Assembly: GCA_002452635.1 (NCBI GenBank)
Contig: DKEU01000083.1
Coordinates: 1-21,138 of the forward strand
Origin: Desulfovibrionaceae bacterium UBA6814
GTDB lineage: Bacteria; Desulfobacterota; Desulfovibrionia; Desulfovibrionales; Desulfovibrionaceae
DNA length: 21,138 bases
Reading direction: 5' to 3'
Below are positions 14,092-21,138 of this stretch, piece after piece (position 1 is the stretch's first letter; every line of letters begins with the position of its first letter). A model generated the notes under the pieces. It was not told the origin of the DNA, searched no databases, and worked only from the letters and a program-made list of their open reading frames with translations. Both the position numbers and the translations under genes were made by a program.

Positions 14092-14471
14092 TATTTGTAG
14101 ACCTCCTTGGGATCGAAGACCTTGGGGGAGCATTCGCGCACTTCGCCGCCGGCCAGCTCGCGGAAGAAGCAGGACCGGCAGCCGGTATGGCAGGCCGCGC
14201 CGCCCAGCTGCTCCACCAGGTACAGGATGGTGTCGTTGTCGCAGTCCAGGCGGATGGACTTGATCTTCTGCACGTGGCCGCTGGTGCCGCCCTTGCGCCA
14301 CAGGGAGTTGCGGCTGCGGCTCCAGTAGTGGGCCTCGCCGGTGGCCAGGGTGGCGTCCCAGGCCTCCTTGTTCACGTAGGCCAGCATGAGGACTTCCCCG
14401 GAACAGGCGTCCTGGGCGATGGCGGGCACCAGCCCGCCGCATTTGGCGAAATCAGGCTCGAACATGGTCAT
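14091..14471 (-). CDS. hisI: Phosphoribosyl-AMP cyclohydrolase (HisI)
   Basis: A 126-residue zinc enzyme that opens the adenine ring of phosphoribosyl-AMP, the third step of histidine synthesis. Motifs are GLVPAIAQDACSGEVLMLAYVN, EAHYWSRSRNSLWRKG, and the metal ligands in the SIRLDCDNDTILY and GAACHTGCRSCFFREL segments. It is the stand-alone form without a fused HisE pyrophosphohydrolase domain. The ATG at 14469-14471 overlaps the rlmN stop by 4 nt (ATGA); a second ATG two codons later, at 14463-14465, has better spacing from GGGA and is a fair alternative. Confidence 0.94.
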   Translation of the reverse strand: MTMFEPDFAKCGGLVPAIAQDACSGEVLMLAYVNKEAWDATLATGEAHYWSRSRNSLWRKGGTSGHVQKIKSIRLDCDNDTILYLVEQLGGAACHTGCRSCFFRELAGGEVRECSPKVFDPKEVYK

Positions 14472-15532
14472 TCCCGTTGATTGTCCGTGGTCTGGTCGAG
14501 GTGTGCGGCCCGGAGTTGGCCGCAGGCGGCGGCAATATCGTTTCCCTTGCTTTTCCGCAAGACCGCGGTCATGCCCTTGTCCCATAAAATCTTTTCGAAG
14601 GCCAGTACGGCCGCGGGGGCCGGGGCGGCAAAGGGCAGGTCCGGGGTGGCGTTGTAGGCGATGAGGTTCACCTTGCACTTCACGCCCGAGAGCAGGCGCA
14701 CCAGCTGGCGGGCGTACTCGGCCGAGTCGTTGACCCCGGCCAGGAGCACGTACTCGATGGTGATGCGCTGGCGCGGGGTGAGGGGGTAGTCGCGCAGGGC
14801 GGCCATGAGCTCGTCCAGGCTGGCGGCGGCCGCGGCCTTGGGCATGAGCTCGGCGCGCAGCTCCTGGGTGGGGGCGTGCAGGGACACGGCCAGGCTGGCC
14901 AGGCCGCTGGCCCCCAGCCGGCGCATGGGCCCGGGCAGGCCGCAGGTGGACACCGTGACCCGCCGGGTGGAGAACCCCAGGCCCAGGTCGTGGGTGATGA
15001 TGGCCAGGCTGCGCAACAGCTCGTCCAGGTTGAGCAGGGGCTCGCCCATGCCCATGAACACCAGGTTGCGCAGGTCCTTGGGGTCGCGGCCCGCATCCTT
15101 CAGGTACTGCCGCGCCGCCAGGATCTGGGCGGCCATCTCCCCTGCGGTCATGTTGCGGGTGAAGCCGCCGGCCCCGGTGGAGCAGAAGGCGCAGGCCATG
15201 GGGCAGCCCACCTGGGAGGACAGGCACTGGGTGAGGTGGTCCTCCTCGGGGATGAGCACGGTCTCCACCAGCGCGCCGTCGGCCAGGCGGAGCAGGAACT
15301 TCACCGTGCCGTCGGCGCTGACCCGGGTGTCCGCGACCCCGGGCCGGGCCATGGCCGCGGTCTCGGCCAGCTTGCCGCGCAGGGCCTTGGACAGGTTGGT
15401 CATGGCCGCGAAGTCGGCCGCGCCCTTCTGCCAGAGCCACTGGAAGACCTGGGACGCGCGGAAGCGCGGCTCGCCCAGGCCGGCCAGCCAGCTCTCCATC
15501 TCGGGCAGGGTCAGGTTCAACAGATCGATCAT
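14468..15532 (-). CDS. rlmN: Dual-specificity RNA methyltransferase RlmN
   Basis: A 354-residue radical-SAM enzyme that methylates C2 of A2503 in 23S rRNA and A37 of some tRNAs. The radical-SAM cluster is C110xxxC114xxC117 (GCPMACAFCSTG). Other landmarks are the MGMGEPLLN motif, the STCGLPGPMRRL segment, SLHAPTQELR, and the C-terminal KGNDIAAACGQL whose cysteine carries the transient methyl group. The ATG at 15530-15532 starts the conserved N-terminus (MIDLLNLTLPEMESWL), so the frame extending 30 codons upstream is not used. It is followed by hisI with a 4-nt overlap. The pairing of rlmN with hisI-hisG probably reflects shared transcription only. Confidence 0.94.
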   Translation of the reverse strand: MIDLLNLTLPEMESWLAGLGEPRFRASQVFQWLWQKGAADFAAMTNLSKALRGKLAETAAMARPGVADTRVSADGTVKFLLRLADGALVETVLIPEEDHLTQCLSSQVGCPMACAFCSTGAGGFTRNMTAGEMAAQILAARQYLKDAGRDPKDLRNLVFMGMGEPLLNLDELLRSLAIITHDLGLGFSTRRVTVSTCGLPGPMRRLGASGLASLAVSLHAPTQELRAELMPKAAAAASLDELMAALRDYPLTPRQRITIEYVLLAGVNDSAEYARQLVRLLSGVKCKVNLIAYNATPDLPFAAPAPAAVLAFEKILWDKGMTAVLRKSKGNDIAAACGQLRAAHLDQTTDNQRE

Positions 15533-15574
15533 GGCTCGTCTTCCCAGGTCGGCGAAGGCCCAATGAACGGGATT

Positions 15575-15597
15575 CCCAAGGGCCGATGGCCCTTGGG
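15575..15597. terminator. Hairpin between ilvD and rlmN
   Basis: CCCAAGGGCC-GAT-GGCCCTTGGG forms a 10-bp perfect stem with a 3-nt loop, about 45 nt after the ilvD stop. There is no T-tract, so it may be a pause, an mRNA-stabilising hairpin or a weak terminator separating ilvD from the rlmN operon. Confidence 0.4.
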
Positions 15598-15640
15598 CCG
15601 CCGGAGGCCTGCCTTTCCCCACGCCGGCTTGTGCCAGCGA

Positions 15641-17308
15641 TTACTCCTCTTCTTTGTAAACCGCGCCCTGGGCCGCGGAGCGCACCAGGCGGCTGTAGCG
15701 GCGCAAGAGCGGCGACCTGATGTGCTTTTCCGGCTTCACCAGGTTCCGGGCGCGGCGGGCCAGCTCCGGGGCGTCCACCAGCAGGTCCAGGGTGCGGGCC
15801 GGGATGTCGATCTTGATGCGGTCGCCGGTCTGCACCAGGGCGATGGGCCCGCCGTCCGCGGCCTCGGGGGACACGTGGCCGATGGCCGCGCCGCGGGTGC
15901 CGCCGGAGAACCGGCCGTCGGTGATGAGCGCCACCTCGCCGCCCAGGCCCATGCCCGCGATGGCCGAGGTGGGGGTGAGCATCTCGCGCATGCCCGGGCC
16001 GCCGCGCGGCCCCTCGTAGCGGATGACCACCACGTCGCCGGCCGCGATGCCGCCGTTCAGGATGGTGGTGACCGCCTCCTCCTCGGAGTTGAAGACCTTG
16101 GCCACGCCCTCGCGCTGCATCATGGCCGGGGCCACGGCCGCCTGCTTCACCACCGCGCCTTCCGGGGCCAGGGAGCCGTAGAGGATGGCGATGCCGCCCT
16201 CCTTGGAATAGGGCGCGTCGGCCGGGCGGATGACCTCGGGCTCCAGGACCTTGGCCCCCAGGTCGGCCAGGTTCTCGCCCAGGGTGCGGCCGGTGGCGGT
16301 GGCCACGTCCAGGTGGAGCAGGTTCTTTTCCGCCAGCCGGCTCATGACCGCGGGGATGCCGCCGGCCCGGTGCAGGTCCTCGATGTGGTGGGCGCCGGCC
16401 GGGGAGAGCTTGCACAGGTTGGGGGTGCGGCGGCTGACCTGGTCGAAGATGGACAGGGTGAGCGGCAGGCCGGCCTCGGCGAACACCGCGGGCAGGTGGA
16501 GCACGGTGTTGGTGGAGCCGCCCAGGGCCATGTCCACGGCCACGGCGTTCTCCACGCTCTTGGCGGTGACGATGTCGCGGGGCTTGAGGTCCTGGGCCAA
16601 AAGCTCCATGACCTTCATGCCCGCGGTCTTGGCCAGGCGCACCCGCTCGGCCGTGGGCGCGGGGATGGTGCCGTTGCCGGGCAGGGCCAGGCCGATGGTC
16701 TCGGCCAGGCAGTTCATGGTGTTGGCCGTGAACATGCCGGCGCAGGAGCCGCAGCCCGGGCAGGCGCAGGCCTCCAGCTTGGCCAGCTCCTCCTCGTCCA
16801 TCTCGCCGCGGCGCACCTTGCCCACGGCCTCGAACACGGTGATGAGGTCGGCCTTGCCCGAGGCCCCGGCGAACATGGGGCCGCCCGAGACCATGATGGC
16901 GGGGATGTTCAGGCGCAGCATGGCCATGAGCATGCCCGGCACGCACTTGTCGCAGTTGGGGATGAGCACCAGGGCGTCGAAGGGGTGGGCGCTGGCCATG
17001 ATCTCCACCGAGTCGGCGATGTTCTCCCGGCTGGGCAGGGAGAAGCTCATGCCCTCGTGGTTCATGGCCAGGCCGTCGCACACGGCGATGGCCGGGAATT
17101 CCAGGGGTACGCCGCCGGCCAGGCGCACGCCGGCCTTGGCCGCCTCGGCGATGGTATCCAGGTGGATGTGGCCGGGCACCACCTCGTTGGCTGCGTTGCA
17201 GACGCCCACCAGGGGGCGGGAGATTTCTTCCCGGGTCAGGCCCAGGGCGTGCATCAGGCTGCGGTGGGGGGCCTTCTCCAGGCCGCCGGTCATCTTCTTG
17301 CTGCGCAT
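15641..17308 (-). CDS. ilvD: Dihydroxy-acid dehydratase (IlvD)
   Basis: A 555-residue iron-sulfur dehydratase acting in valine, leucine and isoleucine synthesis (2,3-dihydroxy acid to 2-keto acid). Conserved parts include RPLVGVCNAANEVVPGHIHL, NCDKCVPGMLMAMLRLNIP, ACACPGCGSCAGMFTANTMN with cluster cysteines, GGSTNTVLHLPA, GPRGGPGMREML and TDGRFSGGTRGAAIGHVSPEA. The length is normal. The ATG at 17306-17308 has GAGGAG 7 nt upstream. It is divergent from the histidine kinase gene, with 163 bp between them that contain a 9-bp GC-rich hairpin. Confidence 0.96.
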   Translation of the reverse strand: MRSKKMTGGLEKAPHRSLMHALGLTREEISRPLVGVCNAANEVVPGHIHLDTIAEAAKAGVRLAGGVPLEFPAIAVCDGLAMNHEGMSFSLPSRENIADSVEIMASAHPFDALVLIPNCDKCVPGMLMAMLRLNIPAIMVSGGPMFAGASGKADLITVFEAVGKVRRGEMDEEELAKLEACACPGCGSCAGMFTANTMNCLAETIGLALPGNGTIPAPTAERVRLAKTAGMKVMELLAQDLKPRDIVTAKSVENAVAVDMALGGSTNTVLHLPAVFAEAGLPLTLSIFDQVSRRTPNLCKLSPAGAHHIEDLHRAGGIPAVMSRLAEKNLLHLDVATATGRTLGENLADLGAKVLEPEVIRPADAPYSKEGGIAILYGSLAPEGAVVKQAAVAPAMMQREGVAKVFNSEEEAVTTILNGGIAAGDVVVIRYEGPRGGPGMREMLTPTSAIAGMGLGGEVALITDGRFSGGTRGAAIGHVSPEAADGGPIALVQTGDRIKIDIPARTLDLLVDAPELARRARNLVKPEKHIRSPLLRRYSRLVRSAAQGAVYKEEE

Positions 17309-17366
17309 GGGGAACTCCTCGCGAACTGTATCCGGTGCTTGTAGACCGAACCGGCCGGTCCTTCAA

Positions 17367-17392
17367 GGCGCGGAATGCGGCGTTTCCGCGCC
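17367..17392. other. Hairpin in the ilvD / kinase divergent spacer
   Basis: GGCGCGGAA (17367-17375) and TTCCGCGCC (17384-17392) form a 9-bp stem with an 8-nt loop. It sits between the two divergent starts and may be part of either leader or an operator. No clear promoter hexamers were recognised. Confidence 0.4.
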
Positions 17393-17471
17393 GGCCTTGC
17401 GGCGGGCCGCGTCGCACTTGCCAAGATGGCGGTCCCCACATATGCACGGGACGGGAAGGGGAGCAGGAGAG

Positions 17472-18509
17472 ATGCGCAGCAGAAACGACGATGCGGCCGC
17501 CGCGCTCCGGGCCGAACTGGAGCGGGCCAGGCAGCGGGTGGCCGAACTGGAGGCCGCCCTGGCCGCCTGCGGCCACGGCGAGTTTCCCTTCCAGGTGCTG
17601 GAGGCCATCCCCTCGCCCATCTTCGTCAAGGACGAGCAATTCCGCCTGGTGTACGTGAACCGGGCGGTGGGGGCGCTGGGGGGCTTTCCGGCGGAATACC
17701 TGATCGGCAAGTCCGACTACGAGTACCTCGCCAAGGATGAGGCGGACGTGTGCCGGGCCGGGGATGCGGAAGTCCTGGCCTCCGGCGAGACCAGGGCCAG
17801 CCAGGAGCAGCTCACGCTCCGCGGCCATTCGCGCCAGGTGCAGGTGGTCAAGAGCCGGTTCGTGGACCCGGCCACCGGCCGCCGCTACATTGTGGGCTAT
17901 CTCACCGACAACACGGAGAGCCGCCATCTGGAGGCGGTGCTGCGGCGGGCCGAGCGGGACCACCGCAACATCCTGGACTCGGTCAACGCCATGATCTGGT
18001 ACATGGACCGGGAGGGGCGGGTGACCCGGGCCAACCGCCAGGCCGCGGCCCATCATGCCGTGACCGTGCAGGAGTTGCTGGGCAAGACCGTCTACGACCT
18101 GTTTTCGGAGGAGTTCGCCTGCATCTGCGACCGCAGCATCCAGCAGGTGCTGGCCACGGGCAAGGCCCAACTGGGCCTGGTGGAGCAGGGACCCTACCCG
18201 GACGGGAGCCTGGGCTGGTTCGAGATCGACAAGATTCCCTACCTGGACCAGGAGGGTCGCACCACCGGCCTCATCATGGTGGTCACGGACATAACCGTGC
18301 GCCAGCGCATGCAGGACGAGCTGCGGGCCAGCGAGGAGCGGTTCCGGGCCCTGGTGGAGACCACCAGCGACTGCATCTGGGAGTACGATCCGGACCTGCT
18401 CATCACCTACATCAGCCGCAGTGCTTCGACATCCTGGGCTTTACGCCCGAGGAGCTGCTGGGCAAGACCCCCTTCGACGTGGCCGTGCCCGAGGAGGTGG
18501 CGGCCCTGA
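17472..18509 (+). CDS. PAS sensor histidine kinase, 5' part (before an apparent frameshift)
   Basis: The N-terminal 345 codons of a cytosolic multi-PAS kinase. A short coiled coil (RAELERARQRVAELEAALAA, about residues 13-32) is followed by PAS 1 (about 38-150, FPFQVLEAIPSPIFVKDEQF), PAS 2 (about 165-285, ILDSVNAMIWYMDREGRVTR) and the start of PAS 3 (from about 290, RFRALVETTSDCIWEYDPDL). No membrane segment or signal peptide is visible. The homologous sequence stops at LLITYISR near 18420, and the frame then reads unrelated Trp/Pro/Arg-rich sequence to a stop at 18509. The continuation is in another frame. The start ATG at 17472 has AGGAGAG immediately upstream. Either the gene is broken or one base was lost in sequencing. 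Confidence 0.78.
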   Translation: MRSRNDDAAAALRAELERARQRVAELEAALAACGHGEFPFQVLEAIPSPIFVKDEQFRLVYVNRAVGALGGFPAEYLIGKSDYEYLAKDEADVCRAGDAEVLASGETRASQEQLTLRGHSRQVQVVKSRFVDPATGRRYIVGYLTDNTESRHLEAVLRRAERDHRNILDSVNAMIWYMDREGRVTRANRQAAAHHAVTVQELLGKTVYDLFSEEFACICDRSIQQVLATGKAQLGLVEQGPYPDGSLGWFEIDKIPYLDQEGRTTGLIMVVTDITVRQRMQDELRASEERFRALVETTSDCIWEYDPDLLITYISRSASTSWALRPRSCWARPPSTWPCPRRWRP

Positions 18510-20191
18510 AGGAGGAGACGATGCCCCTCCTGGACCGGCGGGAGCCCTTCCGGGGAGTGATCCAGCACTGCCTGGGCAAGGACGGCCGGCTGGTGGCGAT
18601 CGAGTCCAGCGGCTCCCCGGCCTATGACGGGGCGAGGAATTTCATCGGGTACCACGGGATAAGCCGGGACGTGACCGCCCGGGAGCAGGCGGCCGCGGCC
18701 CTGCGCGAGAGCGAGGAGCGCCTGCGCAAGCTGGTGGAGAACATCCCGGTGCTCCTGCACGCCCACGACGAGGACAACCACTACGTGTTCTGGAACCGCG
18801 AGTGCGAGCGGGTCCTGGGCTACACCGCCCACGAGGTCATCGGGGACACGAGCGTCCGCGCCCGGCTCTATCCCGAGTCCGAGGCCCAGGCCCTGTTCGA
18901 GCAGTGGCACGGCGACACCAGGGAATACCGGGACGTGGAGATTCCCATGGCGTGCAAGGACGGCACGCGCAAGGTCATCTCCTGGACCAGCGTGTCCGGG
19001 ACCTGTCCCCTGCCCGGCTGGGGCATGTGGGAGACCGGGGTGGACGTGACCGCGGCCCGGGAGGCCCGGCTCAGGCTGCGCCAGTCCTACCAGGACCTGG
19101 AGCGGCGGGTGGCGGAGCGCACCGCCGAACTGGCCCGGGCCGAGGCCCGCTACCGCTCCATCTACGAGAACGCGCCGGTGGGCATCTTCCAGAAGACCCT
19201 GCAGGGCCGCTATCTGGCGGCCAACGCCCAGCTGGCCCGAATCTACGGCTACGAGTCGCCCGAGGAGCTGGTGGCCGAGGCGGCCGACGCCCCGGGCGCC
19301 CTGTACGTGGACCCCGAGGCCTGGGCCGCCATGCGCCGGCTGCTCACCAACCAGGACCGGCTGGACAACTTCGAGGTGCTGGTGCGCCGGGCCGACGGCC
19401 GGCTGGCCTGGACCTCGCGCATGGTCCGGGTGGTGTGCGACGCCGAGGGCAAGGCGGTGTACTACGAGGGGTTCGTGAGCGACGTCACCGACCGCCGCCA
19501 GGCCGAGGAGCAGGTGCACTCCCTGACCCGGGAGCTGCTGCGGGCCCAGGAGAGCGAGCGCCAGCGCATCTCCCGGGAGCTGCACGACAACATGGCCCAG
19601 ACCCTCTCCTCCCTGGCCATCGCCTGGAAGACCATGTTCGATGGCCACCCCGAGGTCGCGGCCGAGGTGCGGCAGCGGGCCGAGGGCCTGGCCGCCCACC
19701 TCAACGGGCTCATCCGTTCGGTGCGCGACCTGGCCTACGACCTGCGGCCCCTGGCCCTGGACGAGCTGGGCCTGGCCCGGGCGGTGCGCATGCACTGCGA
19801 GGAGTTCGCGGACCAGACCGGGCTCGCGGTGGAGTTCTCGGCCGCCGGCCTGGACAGCCTCACCCTGGAGACGGACACGGCCATCAACATCTTCCGCCTG
19901 GTGCAGGAGGCCCTGCGCAACGTGGCCAAGCACGCCGGGGCGGACAAGGTGGTGGTCAAGCTGGTGGCCTCGCACCCCCACATCCTGGTGCGGGTGGAGG
20001 ACGACGGCCAGGGCTTCGACATGGCCGAGCGCCGGGCCGTGACCCGGCCGGGCGAGCGGCGAATGGGCCTGCAGAGCATGGAGGAGCGGGTGCTGCTCCT
20101 GGGCGGGACCTTCAAGGTCCACTCCCGGCCCGGCCAGGGCACCCGGGTCTTTGCCGAGATTCCGGTGCTGGAACTGGCCGGCCGGCGCTGA
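18422..20191 (+). CDS. PAS sensor histidine kinase, 3' part (NarL-type HisKA_3 and HATPase)
   Basis: The continuation of the kinase in a different frame, starting CFDILGFTPEELLGKTPFDV, which completes PAS 3. PAS 4 (LVENIPVLLHAHDEDNHYVF), a coiled-coil linker (LERRVAERTAELARAEARY) and PAS 5 (IYENAPVGIFQKTLQGRYLA) follow. The HisKA_3 dimerisation domain contains ERQRISRELHDNMAQTLSSL with the phosphorylated histidine in ELHD. The ATPase domain has NIFRLVQEALRNVAKHA (N box), VEDDGQGFD and MGLQSMEERVLLLGGTF. This is the NarL/UhpB class, whose partner would be a LuxR-type response regulator; none is in the window. Joined to the 5' part the protein would be about 906 residues. No natural start codon is implied at 18422. 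Confidence 0.8.
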   Translation, partial: CFDILGFTPEELLGKTPFDVAVPEEVAALKEETMPLLDRREPFRGVIQHCLGKDGRLVAIESSGSPAYDGARNFIGYHGISRDVTAREQAAAALRESEERLRKLVENIPVLLHAHDEDNHYVFWNRECERVLGYTAHEVIGDTSVRARLYPESEAQALFEQWHGDTREYRDVEIPMACKDGTRKVISWTSVSGTCPLPGWGMWETGVDVTAAREARLRLRQSYQDLERRVAERTAELARAEARYRSIYENAPVGIFQKTLQGRYLAANAQLARIYGYESPEELVAEAADAPGALYVDPEAWAAMRRLLTNQDRLDNFEVLVRRADGRLAWTSRMVRVVCDAEGKAVYYEGFVSDVTDRRQAEEQVHSLTRELLRAQESERQRISRELHDNMAQTLSSLAIAWKTMFDGHPEVAAEVRQRAEGLAAHLNGLIRSVRDLAYDLRPLALDELGLARAVRMHCEEFADQTGLAVEFSAAGLDSLTLETDTAINIFRLVQEALRNVAKHAGADKVVVKLVASHPHILVRVEDDGQGFDMAERRAVTRPGERRMGLQSMEERVLLLGGTFKVHSRPGQGTRVFAEIPVLELAGRR

Positions 20192-20202
20192 TTGTGGCGC
20201 AT

Positions 20203-20222
20203 CCTGCCGGCGGCCCGGCAGG
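20203..20222. terminator. GC-rich hairpin after the kinase gene
   Basis: CCTGCCGG, a 4-nt loop and CCGGCAGG lie 12 nt beyond the kinase stop codon. The stem is strong but no T-tract follows directly. A terminator role is plausible. An inverted repeat with GGATTATCC and GGGATAACC lies further on at 20253-20276 and may be a regulatory site for the next gene. Confidence 0.4.
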
Positions 20223-20306
20223 GGGCTTGCTCTTGCCCCGGTGTTCTTTTAGGGATTATCCATTGTTGGGATAACCTCGCACGCACCCGTCCGCACCGGA
20301 GCACCC

Positions 20307-21138
20307 ATGAACACGTCGTCCCTCTCCCGGACAAGAGCCCTGGCCCTGGCCTTTCTCGCCGGCCTTGTCGTGATCTCCGCCCTGTCCCTGTACGCCGCCT
20401 GGGGCTTCATGTCCGCCGACCCGGGCCAGGCCTGGCTGTTCTATGTCCTAATCGTGGGCGACCTGTCCGGCCTGGCCGCGGCGGGGTGGCTGCTCCTGGG
20501 CTCGGCCCGCGGGCTGGAGCGCTGCTTCATGCGCACTGCGGGCCTGGTGGAGGACATGCGGCGGGGCCGGTTCCGGCGCACGGCGCAAGGGCAGGAGGCC
20601 GGCCAGGGCATGGACGGGGAACTGGGCCGGGTCATGGGCGCGTATGCCGAAACCTTCATGGGCCTGAACAATTCCGCCGAGACCCTGGCCGCGTTCTCCT
20701 CCGGGCTCACCGAGGCGGCGGGCAAGCTGCGCCAGGCCGCGGACGACTCCCAGGGCCAGGCCCAGGTGGTCCGGCGGTCCTCCCAGCGCACCTGCGAAGA
20801 CATGGACTCGGTCAAGAGCTCCCTGGACCGCATCGCGGAGTTCGTGTCCGGCATCGCCACGGCCTCGGACCAGATGAGCTCCACCAGCCAGGGCATCGCC
20901 CAGCGCATGGAGCGCTCCCGGGAGCGGGGAGCCGAGGTGGCGGGCATCTCGTCCGAGGTGTCCGACCAGGTGCAGGGCCTGGGCCAGACCGCTGCGGACA
21001 GCGCCCAGAGCATCGCCGCGGTGACCAAGGCCATCTCCGCCCTGCGGGACAAGTCCCTGGAGCTCCAGGAGGACATGCGCCAGCTCGGGGAGCAGACCAA
21101 GGAGATCGGCTCCATCATGAACGTGATCACCGACATCG
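20307..21138 (+). CDS. Methyl-accepting chemotaxis protein (partial, runs off the window)
   Basis: The first 277 codons of a chemotaxis receptor; the frame is open to the last base. Two membrane segments lie at residues about 11-32 and 43-66, separated by only about 10 residues (GFMSADPGQ), so there is no periplasmic sensor domain. A HAMP-like linker follows (about 67-130), then a long heptad-rich coiled coil. The last visible residues, TKEIGSIMNVITDI, are the conserved sequence just before the signalling tip that contacts CheA and CheW. The ATG at 20307-20309 has GGAG 6 nt upstream. Lacking an external domain, the receptor probably senses membrane, redox or cytoplasmic cues. It lies 115 bp after the PAS kinase on the same strand. 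Confidence 0.88.
   Translation, partial: MNTSSLSRTRALALAFLAGLVVISALSLYAAWGFMSADPGQAWLFYVLIVGDLSGLAAAGWLLLGSARGLERCFMRTAGLVEDMRRGRFRRTAQGQEAGQGMDGELGRVMGAYAETFMGLNNSAETLAAFSSGLTEAAGKLRQAADDSQGQAQVVRRSSQRTCEDMDSVKSSLDRIAEFVSGIATASDQMSSTSQGIAQRMERSRERGAEVAGISSEVSDQVQGLGQTAADSAQSIAAVTKAISALRDKSLELQEDMRQLGEQTKEIGSIMNVITDI

Noticed and set aside
14091..18170. 1359-codon minus-strand open frame ending in HisI
   Set aside because: Only the last 126 codons are a real gene. The rest runs out of frame through rlmN and ilvD and antisense to the kinase.
17472..20191. Programmed frameshift in the histidine kinase
   Set aside because: No slippery sequence, internal ribosome-binding site or downstream pseudoknot was recognised at the switch, and sensor kinases of this type do not normally use recoding.

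Overview
The window is GC-rich chromosomal DNA that looks like a sulfate-reducing deltaproteobacterium of the Desulfovibrionaceae. This placement is inferred from gene content: a futalosine-pathway menaquinone gene (mqnB), a flavoredoxin-type flavin protein, a membrane polyferredoxin next to a Tat-secreted DUF362 protein, a stand-alone hisI, and GC-rich codon use. No rRNA, tRNA, CRISPR array, integrase or transposase was recognised. All genes down to about 17.3 kb are on the minus strand except one small DUF2065 gene.

Layout. 1-0.94 kb: mqnB with a short gene overlapping its start. 1.0-1.76 kb: an AT-rich NYN/LOTUS gene, probably acquired. 1.8-3.4 kb: a nucleotide-sugar dehydrogenase, divergent from the DUF2065 membrane protein. 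3.5-5.0 kb: a long imperfect palindrome that supplies the last codons of a menaquinone methyltransferase gene, a 62-residue helical protein and an exported cysteine-rich protein. 5.2-5.4 kb: a cluster of REP-like perfect palindromes. 5.4-7.6 kb: flavoredoxin, preceded by an AT-rich island carrying a PIN-type (DUF4411) gene and an Xre-ImmA/IrrE metallopeptidase. 7.7-8.7 kb: a higBA-type toxin-antitoxin module between two imperfect copies of the 3' end and terminator of an S1-domain gene. 8.7-10.2 kb: the intact S1-domain gene. 10.3-13.0 kb: a NapH-NapG-like fused polyferredoxin and a DUF362 protein, separated by two further in-frame copies of the DUF362 gene's last 14 codons. 13.1-13.2 kb: a second REP pair. 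13.2-17.3 kb: hisG, hisI and rlmN with overlapping ends, then ilvD. 17.5-20.2 kb (plus strand): a five-PAS histidine kinase split by an apparent frameshift. 20.3 kb to the end: the start of a chemotaxis receptor.

How the parts fit. MqnB and the MenG/UbiE methyltransferase act in menaquinone synthesis. The polyferredoxin and DUF362 protein look like a membrane-to-periplasm redox pair. HisI, HisG and IlvD are amino-acid biosynthesis, and RlmN is translation fidelity. Into this housekeeping background at least three accessory nuclease or toxin modules have been inserted: NYN/LOTUS, ImmA-PIN and HigBA. The most unusual sequence structures are the three 42-nt in-frame DUF362 tail units at about 80-bp spacing, the S1-tail duplication that brackets higBA, a probably leaderless higB, and REP palindromes with paired compensatory changes.
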